From assembly GCA_026392355.1 (NCBI GenBank), contig JAPLCF010000028.1:50100-114099 (forward strand): DNA of 64,000 nt, read 5' to 3'. Positions within the stretch are counted from its first letter, which is position 1. Every line of letters starts with the position of its first letter. Of the stretch, positions 18,483 to 28,653 are shown in pieces. Source of the stretch: Actinomycetota bacterium. Lineage in GTDB: Bacteria > Actinomycetota > Thermoleophilia > Gaiellales > F1-60-MAGs149. Under the pieces are notes generated by a model that saw only the letters and a program-made list of their open reading frames with translations, was not told the origin of the DNA and searched no databases. The translations under genes were made by a program, and so were the position numbers.

Positions 18483-20009
18483 ATGTCTTCTGCCGAGCCA
18501 CACGAAACTAGTAGTGACGATGCCATCCTGCATTCGGGCGCAGCTGGCGGCAAGGTCGTGCGCGGCGGCGTGATCCGCACCGCAGGTTTTGGAGTGGGCG
18601 TCCTCTTCGGATTGGGCACCTCGGCACTCCTCCTGCGGCACCTCGGCGTGGTCGACTACGGCAAGTACGGCACTATCGCCGCGCTGCTCGGGCTTGTCTT
18701 GGCGCTCTCCGACGGTGGGCTCACGTCAATCGGTGCCCGCGAGCTCTCGACGACAGCAGCTGGTCCAGAACGTAAGCGCGTCGCGTCGACGCTCATGCTC
18801 GTACGCCTCGTCACCACGACCATCGGCGTCCTGATCGCCGTGGTGTTCGCTGCACTTGCGTACTCAAGTGGCGAATTGACGCTCGGCGCAGCGCTTGTCG
18901 GCGCCTCAGTCGTGCTGATCAGCATGCAGGCGATGGCAACCGTCCCCCTACTGATCACCCTGCGCATCGCCCCAATGACCGGGTTCGAGATCCTGCGGCA
19001 CGTGCTGACATTCGTCGGCGTGCTCGCGCTGGTGCTGGCAGAAGCCGGCCTAGAGTGGTTCTTCGTTCTGCAGATTCCGATCGCAGCGGTCTTGCTGCTT
19101 CTCACGGTGATCTATGTGCGACGCTCGTTCCCGCTCGGTATCCGTGCGGACCGAACTGCCGCCTACCGACTTGGGCGCGAAACGCTACCGCTCGCGATCG
19201 CCTCCACCATGATCGTGCTCTACGGCGGGGCGATGGTGATCATCGTGTCGCTCGTGGCTTCGAGTTACCAGACCGGGCTGTTCGTAACCTCCGCTCGGAT
19301 CATGGAGGTCGTCGTCGGGCTGCCCGGTCTGGTCATCGCGCTCGCGCTGCCGGTCCTCTCGGTTGCCAGCGCCACCGATCACGACCGCCTCCGTAATGCA
19401 CTGCAACTAATGATCGAGCTCGGGCTCGTATTGTCCACGCTCGTCGCCGTGACGCTCGCTCTCGCGTCAAGCGGCGTTATCAGCCTGATCGGCGGCATCG
19501 CTTTCGTCGAAGCCGCACCGATCCTGCAGGTGCAGGCCTTCGCGATCATCGGCGTGTTCGTCTCACAGGCCCTGCAAAACGCGCTTGTATCGCTGCGACT
19601 CCAGCAATCACTCGTACTGACAAATGCGGTGGCTCTGGCGGCTGTCGTGATCCTCGGCGTCGTGCTGGTCAGCCAGTTCGGCGCTATCGGTGGCGCGTAT
19701 GCCGTGGTCGGCGCCGAGGCACTCCTTGTGACGATGCTCGTGCTCACGCTGCGCCGGCAGGCACCGCAGGTGCTGCCGTCGCTGCGGTTCTCCTGGAAGG
19801 TCGTGGCGTGTCTCGCCTTAGCGGCCGGCGCGGGACTCATTCCTCTGCCCAGCACGTGGCTCAACGCACTGATCGGTGGCGTCGGGTTCCTCGTCGTCGC
19901 CTTCGCACTCCGCGCCGTCCCGGGCGAACTGGCCGTCGCGCTCGCCGGCCCCATCTGGGGCGAGGAACGCATCCGCGGGGTTCTGCGCCGATACTACGGA
20001 GCAGCATGA
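18483..20009 (+). CDS. Polysaccharide flippase, Wzx/MurJ-like (MOP superfamily)
   Basis: 508 aa, from ATG 18483. It has about 12-14 hydrophobic segments evenly spread along the chain with short polar loops. The N-terminal GGVIRTAGFGVGVLFGLGTSALLLRHLG is typical of oligosaccharide flippases that move undecaprenyl-linked repeats to the outer leaflet. It is the first gene of the operon flippase-GT4-GT4-fcl-methyltransferase and is coupled to the next gene by ATGA. The substrate is presumably the fucose-type glycan made by its neighbours. Confidence 0.88.
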   Translation: MSSAEPHETSSDDAILHSGAAGGKVVRGGVIRTAGFGVGVLFGLGTSALLLRHLGVVDYGKYGTIAALLGLVLALSDGGLTSIGARELSTTAAGPERKRVASTLMLVRLVTTTIGVLIAVVFAALAYSSGELTLGAALVGASVVLISMQAMATVPLLITLRIAPMTGFEILRHVLTFVGVLALVLAEAGLEWFFVLQIPIAAVLLLLTVIYVRRSFPLGIRADRTAAYRLGRETLPLAIASTMIVLYGGAMVIIVSLVASSYQTGLFVTSARIMEVVVGLPGLVIALALPVLSVASATDHDRLRNALQLMIELGLVLSTLVAVTLALASSGVISLIGGIAFVEAAPILQVQAFAIIGVFVSQALQNALVSLRLQQSLVLTNAVALAAVVILGVVLVSQFGAIGGAYAVVGAEALLVTMLVLTLRRQAPQVLPSLRFSWKVVACLALAAGAGLIPLPSTWLNALIGGVGFLVVAFALRAVPGELAVALAGPIWGEERIRGVLRRYYGAA

Positions 20010-21154
20010 AACCGCGCATCGTCGTCCTCCACGGGCATCACATCAACGAGAACGGGTGGAAGGTCTGGGACTACCTCAAGGACGACTTCGAGTTCGTCTT
20101 CGGGGTCACCGAGCATGGCGCGCGCGCCGACGCACCATCGCCGCAGCCAACGCAGCGCGCGAAGTCGCGCCGTGACCTTCTACCCAAGGGCCGTCTCTTC
20201 GACATGGCCGTACTGGGCCCCGGTGACGGCTATCGCGATCTCGAGTCGACGATCGCCGGTGCCGACATCGTCCACTCGGTCGAGATTGGCCCGTGGTACA
20301 GCGGCCAGGCTGCCCAACTGAGGCAGAAGTCCGACGCATTCAAGCTCGTCGTCACGATCTGGGAGACCATCCCGCTGCTCGACGCCTATCGCCGCAAGCG
20401 TGCACACGAGTACCGCAAGGCCACGATCGCCGCAACCGATCTCTTCCTACCCACCAGCGAGCGCTCGCGTCTGGCGCTGCGGCTCGAAGGCGTCGAGGAA
20501 GAGCGCATTCAGGTGTGCCTGCCGCAGGTCGATACAAGCGCCTTTGCCAAGTTCCCAAGGCAGCCCGTCGATCCCGAATCGCCGCTGATCGTCTCACCTG
20601 CTCGACTGGTCTGGGAGAAGGGACATCAGGACGTGCTGCGCGCGGTCGCCCTACTCCACCGCGGGCTGCAGAAGCGCCCCGACGGATCGACCGTGAAACC
20701 ACGGCTGCTGATCATCAGCACCGGCCCCGAGGAAAAGCGACTGCGTCAACATGCTGACGAACTCGGCATCGGCGGATTCGTGGAGTTCCGTCCGCACGTG
20801 CCCAACGACCAGATGGGCGCGGTCTTCGCAAGCGCCGCCTGCGTCGTGCTCGCGAGTTTGCCGGTGTGGCACTGGGAGGAGCAGTTCGGCATGGTGCTCG
20901 CCGAGGCGCTGGTGAGCGGCACCCCAGTAATCACCACGCGCTCCGGCGTGATCCCCGACGTCGTCGGCAACTCGGCCACGCTGGTCGATCCCGGTGACTG
21001 GGTCGGCATGGCACGCGAGCTGGCCGAAGGGCCGCTCAACAACCCGCCGGTGGTCCCGACCATCGATCCGCACTTCGCCGACGTGTACTCCATCGAGTCG
21101 TACGCCGACCGCCTTCGAAGTGCATATCGGCGCGCGCTCGGCCTCACCACATGA
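20006..21154 (+). CDS. Family 4 glycosyltransferase (GT-B)
   Basis: 382 aa; ATG 20006 is chosen because it overlaps the flippase stop. The N-terminal domain (IVVLHGHHINENGWKVWDYL) is unusual in lacking the glycine-rich acceptor loop of its neighbours. The C-terminal domain is standard, with IVSPARLVWEKGHQDVL and an E-x7-E motif in EEQFGMVLAEALVSGTPV. It probably adds one residue of the repeat unit and is coupled to the next GT4 by ATGA. Confidence 0.9.
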   Translation: MKPRIVVLHGHHINENGWKVWDYLKDDFEFVFGVTEHGARADAPSPQPTQRAKSRRDLLPKGRLFDMAVLGPGDGYRDLESTIAGADIVHSVEIGPWYSGQAAQLRQKSDAFKLVVTIWETIPLLDAYRRKRAHEYRKATIAATDLFLPTSERSRLALRLEGVEEERIQVCLPQVDTSAFAKFPRQPVDPESPLIVSPARLVWEKGHQDVLRAVALLHRGLQKRPDGSTVKPRLLIISTGPEEKRLRQHADELGIGGFVEFRPHVPNDQMGAVFASAACVVLASLPVWHWEEQFGMVLAEALVSGTPVITTRSGVIPDVVGNSATLVDPGDWVGMARELAEGPLNNPPVVPTIDPHFADVYSIESYADRLRSAYRRALGLTT

Positions 21155-22242
21155 CACAGGCGATGCGAGTCGCCTTCGACACGACGCCGCTCCGCCTCGG
21201 TGGCGGCGGCGTCGCAACATACGCTCGCGAGTTGCTGCACGCCTACGAGAGCCGTGCCGACATCGAGGCGGTCGAGATTCATCACCAGGGCACGGGCGGA
21301 GCCACCACGGCAAGCCACATCCTGGGCGGCATCGAGCGCGAGGCGCGGTACTACCCTCGTAGCCTCGCCCGGAATGCTCGCGCCATGCGCGCTGACCTCA
21401 TTCATGTACCCGCTGCCATGCCAGCCTACGCGCGCGACATCCCACTCGTCCTGACCGTCCACGACGCCATCCCCTGGCGCCACCCCGAATGGTTCACGCG
21501 CGCGAATGCGCTGCAGCAGCGCCTGCTCGTCGGGCGGGCCGCGCGGCATGCGGATCTCGTCATCACCGACTCGCACGCATCGAAGCGAGACATCGTCGAT
21601 TTCCTCCGCGTCGATTCCGCGCGCGTCGAGGTGATTCACCTTGGTATCTCACCGGCGTTCTCCCCCAGCAATCGCGACCGAGACTGGCTGGCGGCGCGTT
21701 ATGGCACGAGTGGCCCGGTAGTGCTCTCGGTTGGTACGCCCGAGCCGCGCAAGAACCTCCTGAGCACGATCGAGGTCTTCGAACGTGTGGCTCGCGAGAT
21801 GCCCGAGGCGGTGCTGCTGCTCGTCGGGGGTGACGGGTGGGGTTCGGATCCGATCGCCGAGCGCATCGCGAAGAGTCCGGCGCGCATTCTCCAGACGGGG
21901 CGCGTCGACTTCGACGACCTCACGCGGCTCTACGCCTCGGCCGACTGCTTCCTCTTCCCATCGCTCCTCGAGGGTTTTGGGTTCCCGCCGCTCGAGGCGA
22001 TGGCCAGTGGCACGCCAGTGGTGTGCTCCAACCGCCCCAGCCTGCCTGAGGTCGTCGGTGATGCCGCCCTCACGGCCAATCCCGACGACGTCGATGCCCT
22101 CACCGCCGCGGTGCTCGACGTGCTCGGCGATGCAGCACTCGCAGAGACCCAACGCGCGCTGGGCCTCGCCCAGAGCGCCCGTTTCGACTGGGGCACGACC
22201 GCCGAGCAGACGATCGCCGCCTACCGCCAGGTCCTGGCGTAG
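21151..22242 (+). CDS. Family 4 glycosyltransferase (GT-B)
   Basis: 363 aa. The N-terminal acceptor loop is [19 protein letters not shown], the donor-domain entry is [21 protein letters not shown], and the E-x7-E motif lies in [19 protein letters not shown]. It is closest in style to the mannosyltransferases of actinobacterial exopolysaccharide clusters. Position between another GT4 and the GDP-fucose synthase suggests a GDP-sugar donor, which is inference only. Confidence 0.9.
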   Translation: MTQAMRVAFDTTPLRLGGGGVATYARELLHAYESRADIEAVEIHHQGTGGATTASHILGGIEREARYYPRSLARNARAMRADLIHVPAAMPAYARDIPLVLTVHDAIPWRHPEWFTRANALQQRLLVGRAARHADLVITDSHASKRDIVDFLRVDSARVEVIHLGISPAFSPSNRDRDWLAARYGTSGPVVLSVGTPEPRKNLLSTIEVFERVAREMPEAVLLLVGGDGWGSDPIAERIAKSPARILQTGRVDFDDLTRLYASADCFLFPSLLEGFGFPPLEAMASGTPVVCSNRPSLPEVVGDAALTANPDDVDALTAAVLDVLGDAALAETQRALGLAQSARFDWGTTAEQTIAAYRQVLA

Positions 22243-22271
22243 CAGCGCCACCCGCCACCCCGGCCTCTACG

Positions 22272-23198
22272 ATGCGACCCATGAAGACGGTGGTGACAGG
22301 CGGCTCGGGCTTCCTCGGCTCGCATCTCGTGGAGCTTCTCGAGGCCGATGGGCATGACGTCCACATCGTGCGCAGCAAGGACACCGATCTGACCGACGCC
22401 AACGCTGTCGCGCAGCTGTTCGAGGAGCAGAAGCCCGACCGCGTGTTTCACCTTGCAGCAGAGGTCGGAGGCATCGGCGCCAACCGCGATAACCCCGGCC
22501 GCTACTGGTACGCGAATCTCATGATGGGCGTCAATGTCCTCGAGCAGGCGCGAATCCGCGCGACCGAGAAAGTCGTGATGGTCGGCACCATCTGCTCGTA
22601 CCCGAAGTTCGCGCCAATCCCGTTCCGTGAGGAGACCCTCTGGGACGGGTATCCCGAGGAGACCAACGCCCCGTACGGCGTTGCCAAGAAGGCGCTGCTC
22701 GTCGGCGCGCAGTCGTATCGCGAGCAGTACGGGCTCAACTCGATCGTGCTGCTGCCAGTCAACCTCTATGGTCCGCGTGACAACTTCGATCTGCACTCGT
22801 CGCACGTCATCCCCGCGCTGATCCGCAAGATGGTCGAGGCCCAGGAGCGCGGGGAGTCGAGCGTGACGCTCTGGGGCGACGGTAGCCCGACGCGCGAGTT
22901 CCTCTACGTCGAAGACTGTGCTCGAGGCCTGTTCATGGCCGGGCGTGACTACAACGGCCCTGAGCCGGTCAATCTCGGCACGGGCATCGAAATCACGATC
23001 AGGGACCTCGCCGAGACCGTTGCTGCTGCGACCGGGTTCGAAGGCGAGATCATCTGGGATACGACGAAGCCGAACGGCCAGCCGCGCCGCCAGCTCGACG
23101 TCAGCCGCGCCAAGGAGCAGTTCGGGTTTGAGGCCGAGGTTTCGTTCGCCGACGGCATGGCGCGCACCGTCGAGTGGTTCCGCGCCCAGGGCCGATAG
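22272..23198 (+). CDS. fcl: GDP-L-fucose synthase (GDP-4-keto-6-deoxymannose 3,5-epimerase/4-reductase)
   Basis: 308 aa; ATG at 22272 or three codons later. It has the [11 protein letters not shown] nucleotide loop (10-20), Cys108 in GTICSYPK, and Tyr135-x3-Lys139 in [10 protein letters not shown]. The [23 protein letters not shown] segment carries the epimerase His. These residues match the single-enzyme epimerase-reductase WcaG/Fcl that turns the GMD product into GDP-L-fucose. Together with gmd (9038) the window can make GDP-fucose. It lies 29 bp after the GT4 and its TAG overlaps the GTG of the next gene. Confidence 0.92.
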   Translation: MRPMKTVVTGGSGFLGSHLVELLEADGHDVHIVRSKDTDLTDANAVAQLFEEQKPDRVFHLAAEVGGIGANRDNPGRYWYANLMMGVNVLEQARIRATEKVVMVGTICSYPKFAPIPFREETLWDGYPEETNAPYGVAKKALLVGAQSYREQYGLNSIVLLPVNLYGPRDNFDLHSSHVIPALIRKMVEAQERGESSVTLWGDGSPTREFLYVEDCARGLFMAGRDYNGPEPVNLGTGIEITIRDLAETVAAATGFEGEIIWDTTKPNGQPRRQLDVSRAKEQFGFEAEVSFADGMARTVEWFRAQGR

Positions 23199-24073
23199 TG
23201 CTGCCGTCGTTCCTGCGCGGTACCTTCGCGTCGTTCAGCGACCACGTGGTCTACTCGTCGTCCCTCTACGAGGGCATGCGCTCACAGATCACCGAGATGG
23301 GCAGTGCACTCATCGATTTCGAGCGGGAGCCGCGCAGCGACGCCGATCGTCGCTGCCGTCGCGCAGCAGAGTGCATCCGCCCCTTCGATGCAGGATGTGA
23401 GCTCGTGCGCATCGGTGGCGATGCAGACGGCGCCTACGTGATGGCAGACGACTTCCATGCGTCCGCAGCGATCTCCGTCGGCGTGGGACACGATGTCTCG
23501 TGGGACATTGACGTCACATCGCGCGGCGTGCCGGTGCACATGTTCGACCCGACGGTCGAGGGCCCGCCCAGTGCGGTCCCCTCCGGTACGTTCCATCGTG
23601 TCGGCATCGGAACCGCCGAGCAGGCGCAGCGGAGCGGACTCACCCTAAAGCCCCTCGAGACGCTAGCGGCGACGGCCGGCGCTCCTGCCACGGCTGAGTT
23701 GATCCTCAAGGTAGACGTTGAGGGCGCGGAATGGGAGGCGCTCGAGGCCGCCTCAAGCCTGAACCGCTACCGGCAGATAGTGCTGGAACTGCATGATCTT
23801 GACCAATTGGTGGATTGCTCGTCTGGTGACCGAATCGTGCGAGTTCTGGAGCGCCTGCATGAGACGCACGTCTCGATCCATGCCCACGCCAACAATGACG
23901 CCGCCCTCGCCCGTTTCGACACCTACTGGCTCCCGAGCGTGCTCGAGGTGTCATTCCTCCGCCGCGACCTGGCAACAGAGATCACTCCCGCGACGTCGAT
24001 GCGCGAGGACCTCGATCGCCCGAGCAACCCGCGTTTCGCAGACCTCTCTCTGCGCGGTCTTCTCTCGCTCTAG
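23198..24073 (+). CDS. FkbM-like SAM-dependent methyltransferase
   Basis: 291 aa from GTG 23198 (TAGTG overlap with fcl). Class I methyltransferase features are LVRIGGDADGAYVM, the SAM-binding strand AAISVGVGHDVSWDIDV and the ILKVDVEGAEWEAL motif typical of FkbM-type O-methyltransferases. The ending and size fit sugar O-methylation of the glycan. Its stop shares the tetranucleotide CTAG with the stop of the convergent DUF2304 gene. Confidence 0.82.
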   Translation: MLPSFLRGTFASFSDHVVYSSSLYEGMRSQITEMGSALIDFEREPRSDADRRCRRAAECIRPFDAGCELVRIGGDADGAYVMADDFHASAAISVGVGHDVSWDIDVTSRGVPVHMFDPTVEGPPSAVPSGTFHRVGIGTAEQAQRSGLTLKPLETLAATAGAPATAELILKVDVEGAEWEALEAASSLNRYRQIVLELHDLDQLVDCSSGDRIVRVLERLHETHVSIHAHANNDAALARFDTYWLPSVLEVSFLRRDLATEITPATSMREDLDRPSNPRFADLSLRGLLSL

Positions 24074-24444
24074 CTTTCGGAATCCTGTCCGCGCTCAAGT
24101 TCGTCGATCCGCTGCTCTAACGACGCGACCTTCTGTGCCAGCACAACTGTGCGGTCCGTCAACGCCGAGATCACCGTCGAGTAGTGCAGCAGCACGACGA
24201 GGATGAACAGCGCACCGACAGCGAATAGCACCGTCGGCCCGTACGACACACCCAGCGCCGTGGCGATCCCGCTGACCGCTCCACGCCAGACCGACAGGAT
24301 CAGCAGCACGACCGCGGTCAGGATCCAGAGCAGTGCGTACTTCTCGCGTAGCCGGCGGCGGCGCACAAGCTCGAGCACGCCAAAGAGCAGGACGAGCGAC
24401 GCGATAGTCGCAGCGATGCTCACGGCAAGTGGTGTCGGGGCCAT
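24070..24444 (-). CDS. DUF2304 small membrane protein
   Basis: 124 aa with three hydrophobic helices (about 8-24, 37-54 and 69-88), a basic RRRRLREKYALLWI linker and a C-terminal coiled coil (LAQKVASLEQRIDELE). This is the DUF2304 layout, a family usually found directly after a DPM1-type GT2, as here (1-nt overlap). It probably forms a membrane complex with that transferase; the function is not established. Confidence 0.85.
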   Translation of the reverse strand: MAPTPLAVSIAATIASLVLLFGVLELVRRRRLREKYALLWILTAVVLLILSVWRGAVSGIATALGVSYGPTVLFAVGALFILVVLLHYSTVISALTDRTVVLAQKVASLEQRIDELERGQDSES

Positions 24445-25169
24445 CAGTGCCCACCCTCCTCGGGCAGCGGAATCGGCTTGCGAAACAGTCCGATCACGAG
24501 CGCGAGCGTCACCTTGACGACATAGTAGAAACTACCCCAGAGCTTGATCGACGACTCACCGGCCTGGCGCTCCTCCATCTGGACGGGCACCTCCATTAGG
24601 CGCAGGCCATGCTTGTGCGCCAGGGCCTGCGTCTCAACTTCGGGATAGTCCTGCGGGTAGTCGCTCTCAAACAGCGCGATGCCCTTGCGGTTGACGGCGC
24701 GGAAGCCGGACGTGGTGTCGGTCACCTTCTCACGGATGATCGTCGAAACCAGCCATGCGAACATCGCGATGCCGATGCGGCGCACGGCGCTCGACTTGAA
24801 GCCGCCCTCCTCGCGAAAGCGCGTGCCGATGACCATGTCAGCCTCGCCGCTCGCGACCGGGTCGATAACCTTGCTCATCTCGCTCGGCGGGTGCTGGCCG
24901 TCGGCATCGACCTGGATGGCGATGTCGTAGCCGTTGTCCCACGCGTACTTATAGCCCGTCTGCACCGCACCGCCGATGCCCAGGTTGAAGGGCAGCTGGA
25001 GGACGATCGCGCCAGCCTCGCGTGCCACCTTGGCGGTGGCGTCACGCGAGCCATCGTCGATCACGGCGACATCGACATCAGGGCGCTCGCGCTGGATCGC
25101 GCGGATCACATCACCCACCGCACCAGCCTCGTTGAACGCGGGGATGATCGCGAGACAGCGCTTGGCCAT
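24444..25169 (-). CDS. Polyprenyl-phosphate glycosyltransferase-like GT2 (DPM1 family)
   Basis: 241 aa GT-A domain: LAIIPAFNEAGAVGDVI start, VAVIDDGSRD, VDADGQHPPSEM metal site, and the RFREEGGFKSSAVRRIG and DTTSGFRAVNRKG segments of dolichol-phosphate mannose synthase-like enzymes. It lacks the C-terminal membrane anchor of the GT2 at 1514, and DUF2304 may supply it. It should charge undecaprenyl phosphate with a hexose for use by outer-leaflet GT-C enzymes such as those at 10029 and 26503. It starts 2 bp after the upstream glycosyltransferase stop. Confidence 0.9.
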   Translation of the reverse strand: MAKRCLAIIPAFNEAGAVGDVIRAIQRERPDVDVAVIDDGSRDATAKVAREAGAIVLQLPFNLGIGGAVQTGYKYAWDNGYDIAIQVDADGQHPPSEMSKVIDPVASGEADMVIGTRFREEGGFKSSAVRRIGIAMFAWLVSTIIREKVTDTTSGFRAVNRKGIALFESDYPQDYPEVETQALAHKHGLRLMEVPVQMEERQAGESSIKLWGSFYYVVKVTLALVIGLFRKPIPLPEEGGH

Positions 25170-25171
25170 CG

Positions 25172-26380
25172 CTAGACCTGCGCCTTGTCCAAGCCGAGGT
25201 AGCCGAGCAGCTGCCGGGCCCGCTGAGCGTAGGTGTGCTCATCGAGCACGCGCTGACGGGCGCTCTCGCCCATCCTCTGCGCGAGGCCTGGGTCGTCGAG
25301 CAGGCTGCGGTAGGCCTCCACGGCCTCGTCGGCGTCGTTGATCACGATGATCTGCTCGCCCGGCTCGAACCAGCGCTCGATACCGGCGTGCGGATTGGAG
25401 ACCATGGCCGCGCCACAGGCAGCAAGCTCGAACGGGCGACACGTCGACGAGTACGGCACAGTCGCATGCGAGCGGCGCGTGATATTGAGGTTGATGCGGC
25501 TCGCAGAGATCGCCTCGGCGAACACGTTGAACGGCACGTCGCCGATCAGGCGGCCACGGCCGGTGTCGCCCTTGTAGTCGCCGCCACCCATCGCGAAATC
25601 AACTTCGGGCATGCGACGACTCGGCTCGCCGATCATCTCCCCCATCCACTCGCGGCGGAACTTGTCGCCGTAGCCGTAAAAGAAGGTGTCGTAGCGCTTC
25701 TCGGTGTCGATCGGCCGGAAGAACTCGGGGTCGGCACCCCAGAAGATCGCCTCGGCGCGCCTGGCACCCATCTCGAGCAGGCGCGGCAAGCCGCCTTCGG
25801 AGTTGCTGACGAGCAGGTCGTACTCCGACGGATCAGCACCGTGGTAGATGTTGAACCCCGTGTCCATACCGCCGAATTCGGGCAAGCTCATCGGGACGTC
25901 GCCGTCGTAGTAGACGAACGGCACGCCGAATTCGCGCGAGAGGTCGGCGGGAATGCCCGTCAGGTGGCTCATCGGCACGGTGAAGACGACAACGGCGTCG
26001 ACATCACCCTCGCGCTTAAGGATGTTCGCGATGTGCTTTTTCCAGCGGGGCGTGATCCAGCGGGAGATCACCTCGCGGGTGGCCTTGTCGGCCAGCGTGT
26101 CCTCGGGGTTGTCCTCGACGCGGCGCACGTGCGTATCGCCCTTCACCTTCGCCAGCAGGTCGCGCGCCGCAGCGAAGGTCTCGCCCTCGCGCTCGCACGG
26201 GTTGGGCTCGCAGCGCCACCACGGCGACTGCACGGCCGGCCCGCGGTACGGCGTGACGATCACGTCCACACCGGCCTCGTACATGCCCTTCCAGATCTGC
26301 CACCACGCGGGCGTGCAGCCGTACCGGAAGTCGAGGCTGACAGCAGACGAGACGGCAAGGATCTTCGGGCGGTTCTTCAT
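25172..26380 (-). CDS. Glycosyltransferase family 1-like protein (CgeB-like)
   Basis: 402 aa from ATG 26380. The N-terminal half (ILAVSSAVSLDFRYGCTPAWW) is atypical. The C-terminal part has FNVFAEAISASRINLNITRRSHATVPYSSTCRPFELAACGAAMV and the final PGEQIIVINDADEAVEAYRSLL stretch, read here in shorter blocks as the C-terminal 'Glyco_trans_1_2' domain of CgeB-like GT-B enzymes. It is the first gene of the GT-GT2-DUF2304 operon, divergent from the second GT-C gene. The sugar is unknown. Confidence 0.8.
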   Translation of the reverse strand: MKNRPKILAVSSAVSLDFRYGCTPAWWQIWKGMYEAGVDVIVTPYRGPAVQSPWWRCEPNPCEREGETFAAARDLLAKVKGDTHVRRVEDNPEDTLADKATREVISRWITPRWKKHIANILKREGDVDAVVVFTVPMSHLTGIPADLSREFGVPFVYYDGDVPMSLPEFGGMDTGFNIYHGADPSEYDLLVSNSEGGLPRLLEMGARRAEAIFWGADPEFFRPIDTEKRYDTFFYGYGDKFRREWMGEMIGEPSRRMPEVDFAMGGGDYKGDTGRGRLIGDVPFNVFAEAISASRINLNITRRSHATVPYSSTCRPFELAACGAAMVSNPHAGIERWFEPGEQIIVINDADEAVEAYRSLLDDPGLAQRMGESARQRVLDEHTYAQRARQLLGYLGLDKAQV

Positions 26381-26502
26381 GCGGTAGATCCCATGGTACG
26401 GGGCAGCGACCCGGGCTCGGCGCAACGGGACTTGTGTCCTGTTCCGGTATTGTCGGCAGTGTCCTCCCCGAGGATGCATGCGCGTTTTGGCGCGCCACCA
26501 CC

Positions 26503-28653
26503 ATGGCCACCGTCCCCGAATCGCCCGCCACCACTTCGGCCCGGAGATCCACGGACTACTGGATCTTCCTCGGCGCTGCCATCATCGCCTCGATCGTGCT
26601 GCGGCTGATCGTCAACACGAAGTTCCAGGCGCCGACGATCCTCACCGACGAGCTGACGTACTCGCAACTGGCACGCGACATCGCCGACGGCAAGTTCAGC
26701 CTGAGCAACGGCTACGGGATCGTCTACCCGCTGCTGCTCGCGCCGTCGTGGGTCTTCAACCAGTTCGGCACCGAGGCCTACACGTGGATGAAGGCCACGA
26801 ACGCCGTGCTCGTGAGTCTCACCGCGATTCCGGTGTTCCTCTGGGCACGACGCATGATGCAGCCGCGCTACGCGCTGCTCGCGGCGGTGCTGACGCTGCT
26901 GATGCCGTCGATGGCCTACAGCGGTCACGTCATGACCGAGAACGCGTTCGTGCTGTTCTTCATGCTCGCGGTCTGGGCGATGGCTGTCGCCGTCGAGCGG
27001 CCGACGATTCTCAACCAGCTGCTGGTGGTCGTCGCGATCGTCGCGGCGTTCGCGACGCGCGCACAGGCCGTCGTCCTCCTCGCAGCGCTGCCCCTGATCA
27101 TCCTGCTCTATATCCTTGCGGAGGAGCGCGCCACGGGGGCGTTCTCCCTCGCGGGCTGCGCCCGGCGGGTGCTGCGCTTCTGGCCGCTCGCCGCCATCGC
27201 CGGTCTCGGGGTGCTCGCGATCGCCGTCCGCACGCTCGCCACCGATTGGAAGCTCAGCCAGTTGCTGCAGGCGTACAGCGCCACGATCGGTGGGCAGTAC
27301 ACCGCGGAGAACGTCTCGCGCTACTTCCTCTGGCACCTCGGCGAGGCGACGTTCGCCCTCGGCGTCATCCCCGTCGCCGCGCTGCTCCTGCTCGTCGGAA
27401 TGTGGATCCTCAACCGAACTCGATCGAGCGCCGAGCGCGCCTACCTCGCCACCGCGGTCGTGACGATCCCGCTCGTGATCCTGCAGGTGGCGATCTTCAC
27501 GTCGTACTGGTCGCAGCGCGTCAGCGAGCGGAACATGTACTGCGTGTTTCCGGTTGTGCTGATCGGGCTGGCGCTGTGGTTCGACATCAAGCTGCCGCGA
27601 CCCACGCGCCTGACGGCAACCGCTGCGGCCATCGCTGGCGTCCTCGTGCTCTCAGTGCCATTCGGCTACTTGTATCCGCTGGCCCCCAGCACCGAGACTT
27701 GGGCGATCGTGCTGCCGCAGATCCTCACACGTTACCTGGCCCAGCAGGGATGGGATGTTCAAGTCGTGATCACGATTTCCGTCGCTGTCGCCCTCCTCGT
27801 ATTCGGCATCCTCCGAACTCGGACGGCGGCGATTCTCATTCCGCTCTTACTCATCGCATATTTCGGGATCTCGCAGGCGAGCGTGGTTCACGAGGTCGCA
27901 CGTGCGGCGTCCGGCTACCGGAACGCGCCCAGCCTGGGAGCTGATGCCGATTGGCTCGATCGATCTGTCCCGGCCGGCGCTGATGTCGCGTTGATCACCG
28001 GATCGAGCCTGGGGCCGGATACTGATCGGCTGATCGGCTGGGAGACCAGCTTCTTCAACAGAACCCCCTTCACCTGGCTCTCCTGGGGCACGAATCTTTT
28101 CGCCGATCCCCTGACGGGCGACGTAACGGGACCGGGCGGTGCGGCTCTGACACTGCCGACGTATGTGATCACCCCCGCCTCGGCCCGCTTCTCGGCCCCC
28201 ATCGTTGTCCCGCGGGGCCCCTTCGCTCTTCAGCAGCCGGTCCCGCCCTACCGGTTGGACTTCGCGACCGGCGGCGTCCTCGCCGACGGCTGGACCTCCG
28301 GGGCGGCCTTCATCGATTTTTACCGCCCGCTCGCAGGAGCGGCGTTTAGCGTGCGCCTCGCCCGCCCGGATGTACCTGCGACCGTCCCCCCGGCGGCGAT
28401 CACGGTGCGGATCGGCACCCTCGTGCAGAACGCGGACGGCACTGTCGGCATCGATGCCTCGCCGATTGTGAGGACCGGCACGCTCGCTCCCAACGGCGAG
28501 TTCACCTGCGAGGCACCGACGCCCGGAGTGCCGTTCCGCGTCGAGATCACCGTCGATCCGACCTTCAGTCCAGCGGCCTTCGGTGGGGCCGATACGCGCG
28601 AACTGGGAGCGAAGCTCCAAGCCACCTACGGGGACTCCGTGATCGTCGGATGA
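26503..28653 (+). CDS. GT-C-like membrane glycosyltransferase with C-terminal beta domain (copy 2)
   Basis: 716 aa from ATG 26503. It is paralogous to the protein at 10029: after TM1 comes TDELTYSQLARDI with the catalytic-type acidic pair, then GYGIVYPLLLAPSW and KATNAVLVSLTAIPVFLW. About twelve helices reach residue 480. A C-terminal domain of roughly 220 residues ends in GGADTRELGAKLQ, the same ending motif as in copy 1. The twin copies in separate operons suggest two successive outer-leaflet transfer steps. Its TGA overlaps the start of a broken GT2 (ATGA). Confidence 0.75.
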   Translation: MATVPESPATTSARRSTDYWIFLGAAIIASIVLRLIVNTKFQAPTILTDELTYSQLARDIADGKFSLSNGYGIVYPLLLAPSWVFNQFGTEAYTWMKATNAVLVSLTAIPVFLWARRMMQPRYALLAAVLTLLMPSMAYSGHVMTENAFVLFFMLAVWAMAVAVERPTILNQLLVVVAIVAAFATRAQAVVLLAALPLIILLYILAEERATGAFSLAGCARRVLRFWPLAAIAGLGVLAIAVRTLATDWKLSQLLQAYSATIGGQYTAENVSRYFLWHLGEATFALGVIPVAALLLLVGMWILNRTRSSAERAYLATAVVTIPLVILQVAIFTSYWSQRVSERNMYCVFPVVLIGLALWFDIKLPRPTRLTATAAAIAGVLVLSVPFGYLYPLAPSTETWAIVLPQILTRYLAQQGWDVQVVITISVAVALLVFGILRTRTAAILIPLLLIAYFGISQASVVHEVARAASGYRNAPSLGADADWLDRSVPAGADVALITGSSLGPDTDRLIGWETSFFNRTPFTWLSWGTNLFADPLTGDVTGPGGAALTLPTYVITPASARFSAPIVVPRGPFALQQPVPPYRLDFATGGVLADGWTSGAAFIDFYRPLAGAAFSVRLARPDVPATVPPAAITVRIGTLVQNADGTVGIDASPIVRTGTLAPNGEFTCEAPTPGVPFRVEITVDPTFSPAAFGGADTRELGAKLQATYGDSVIVG

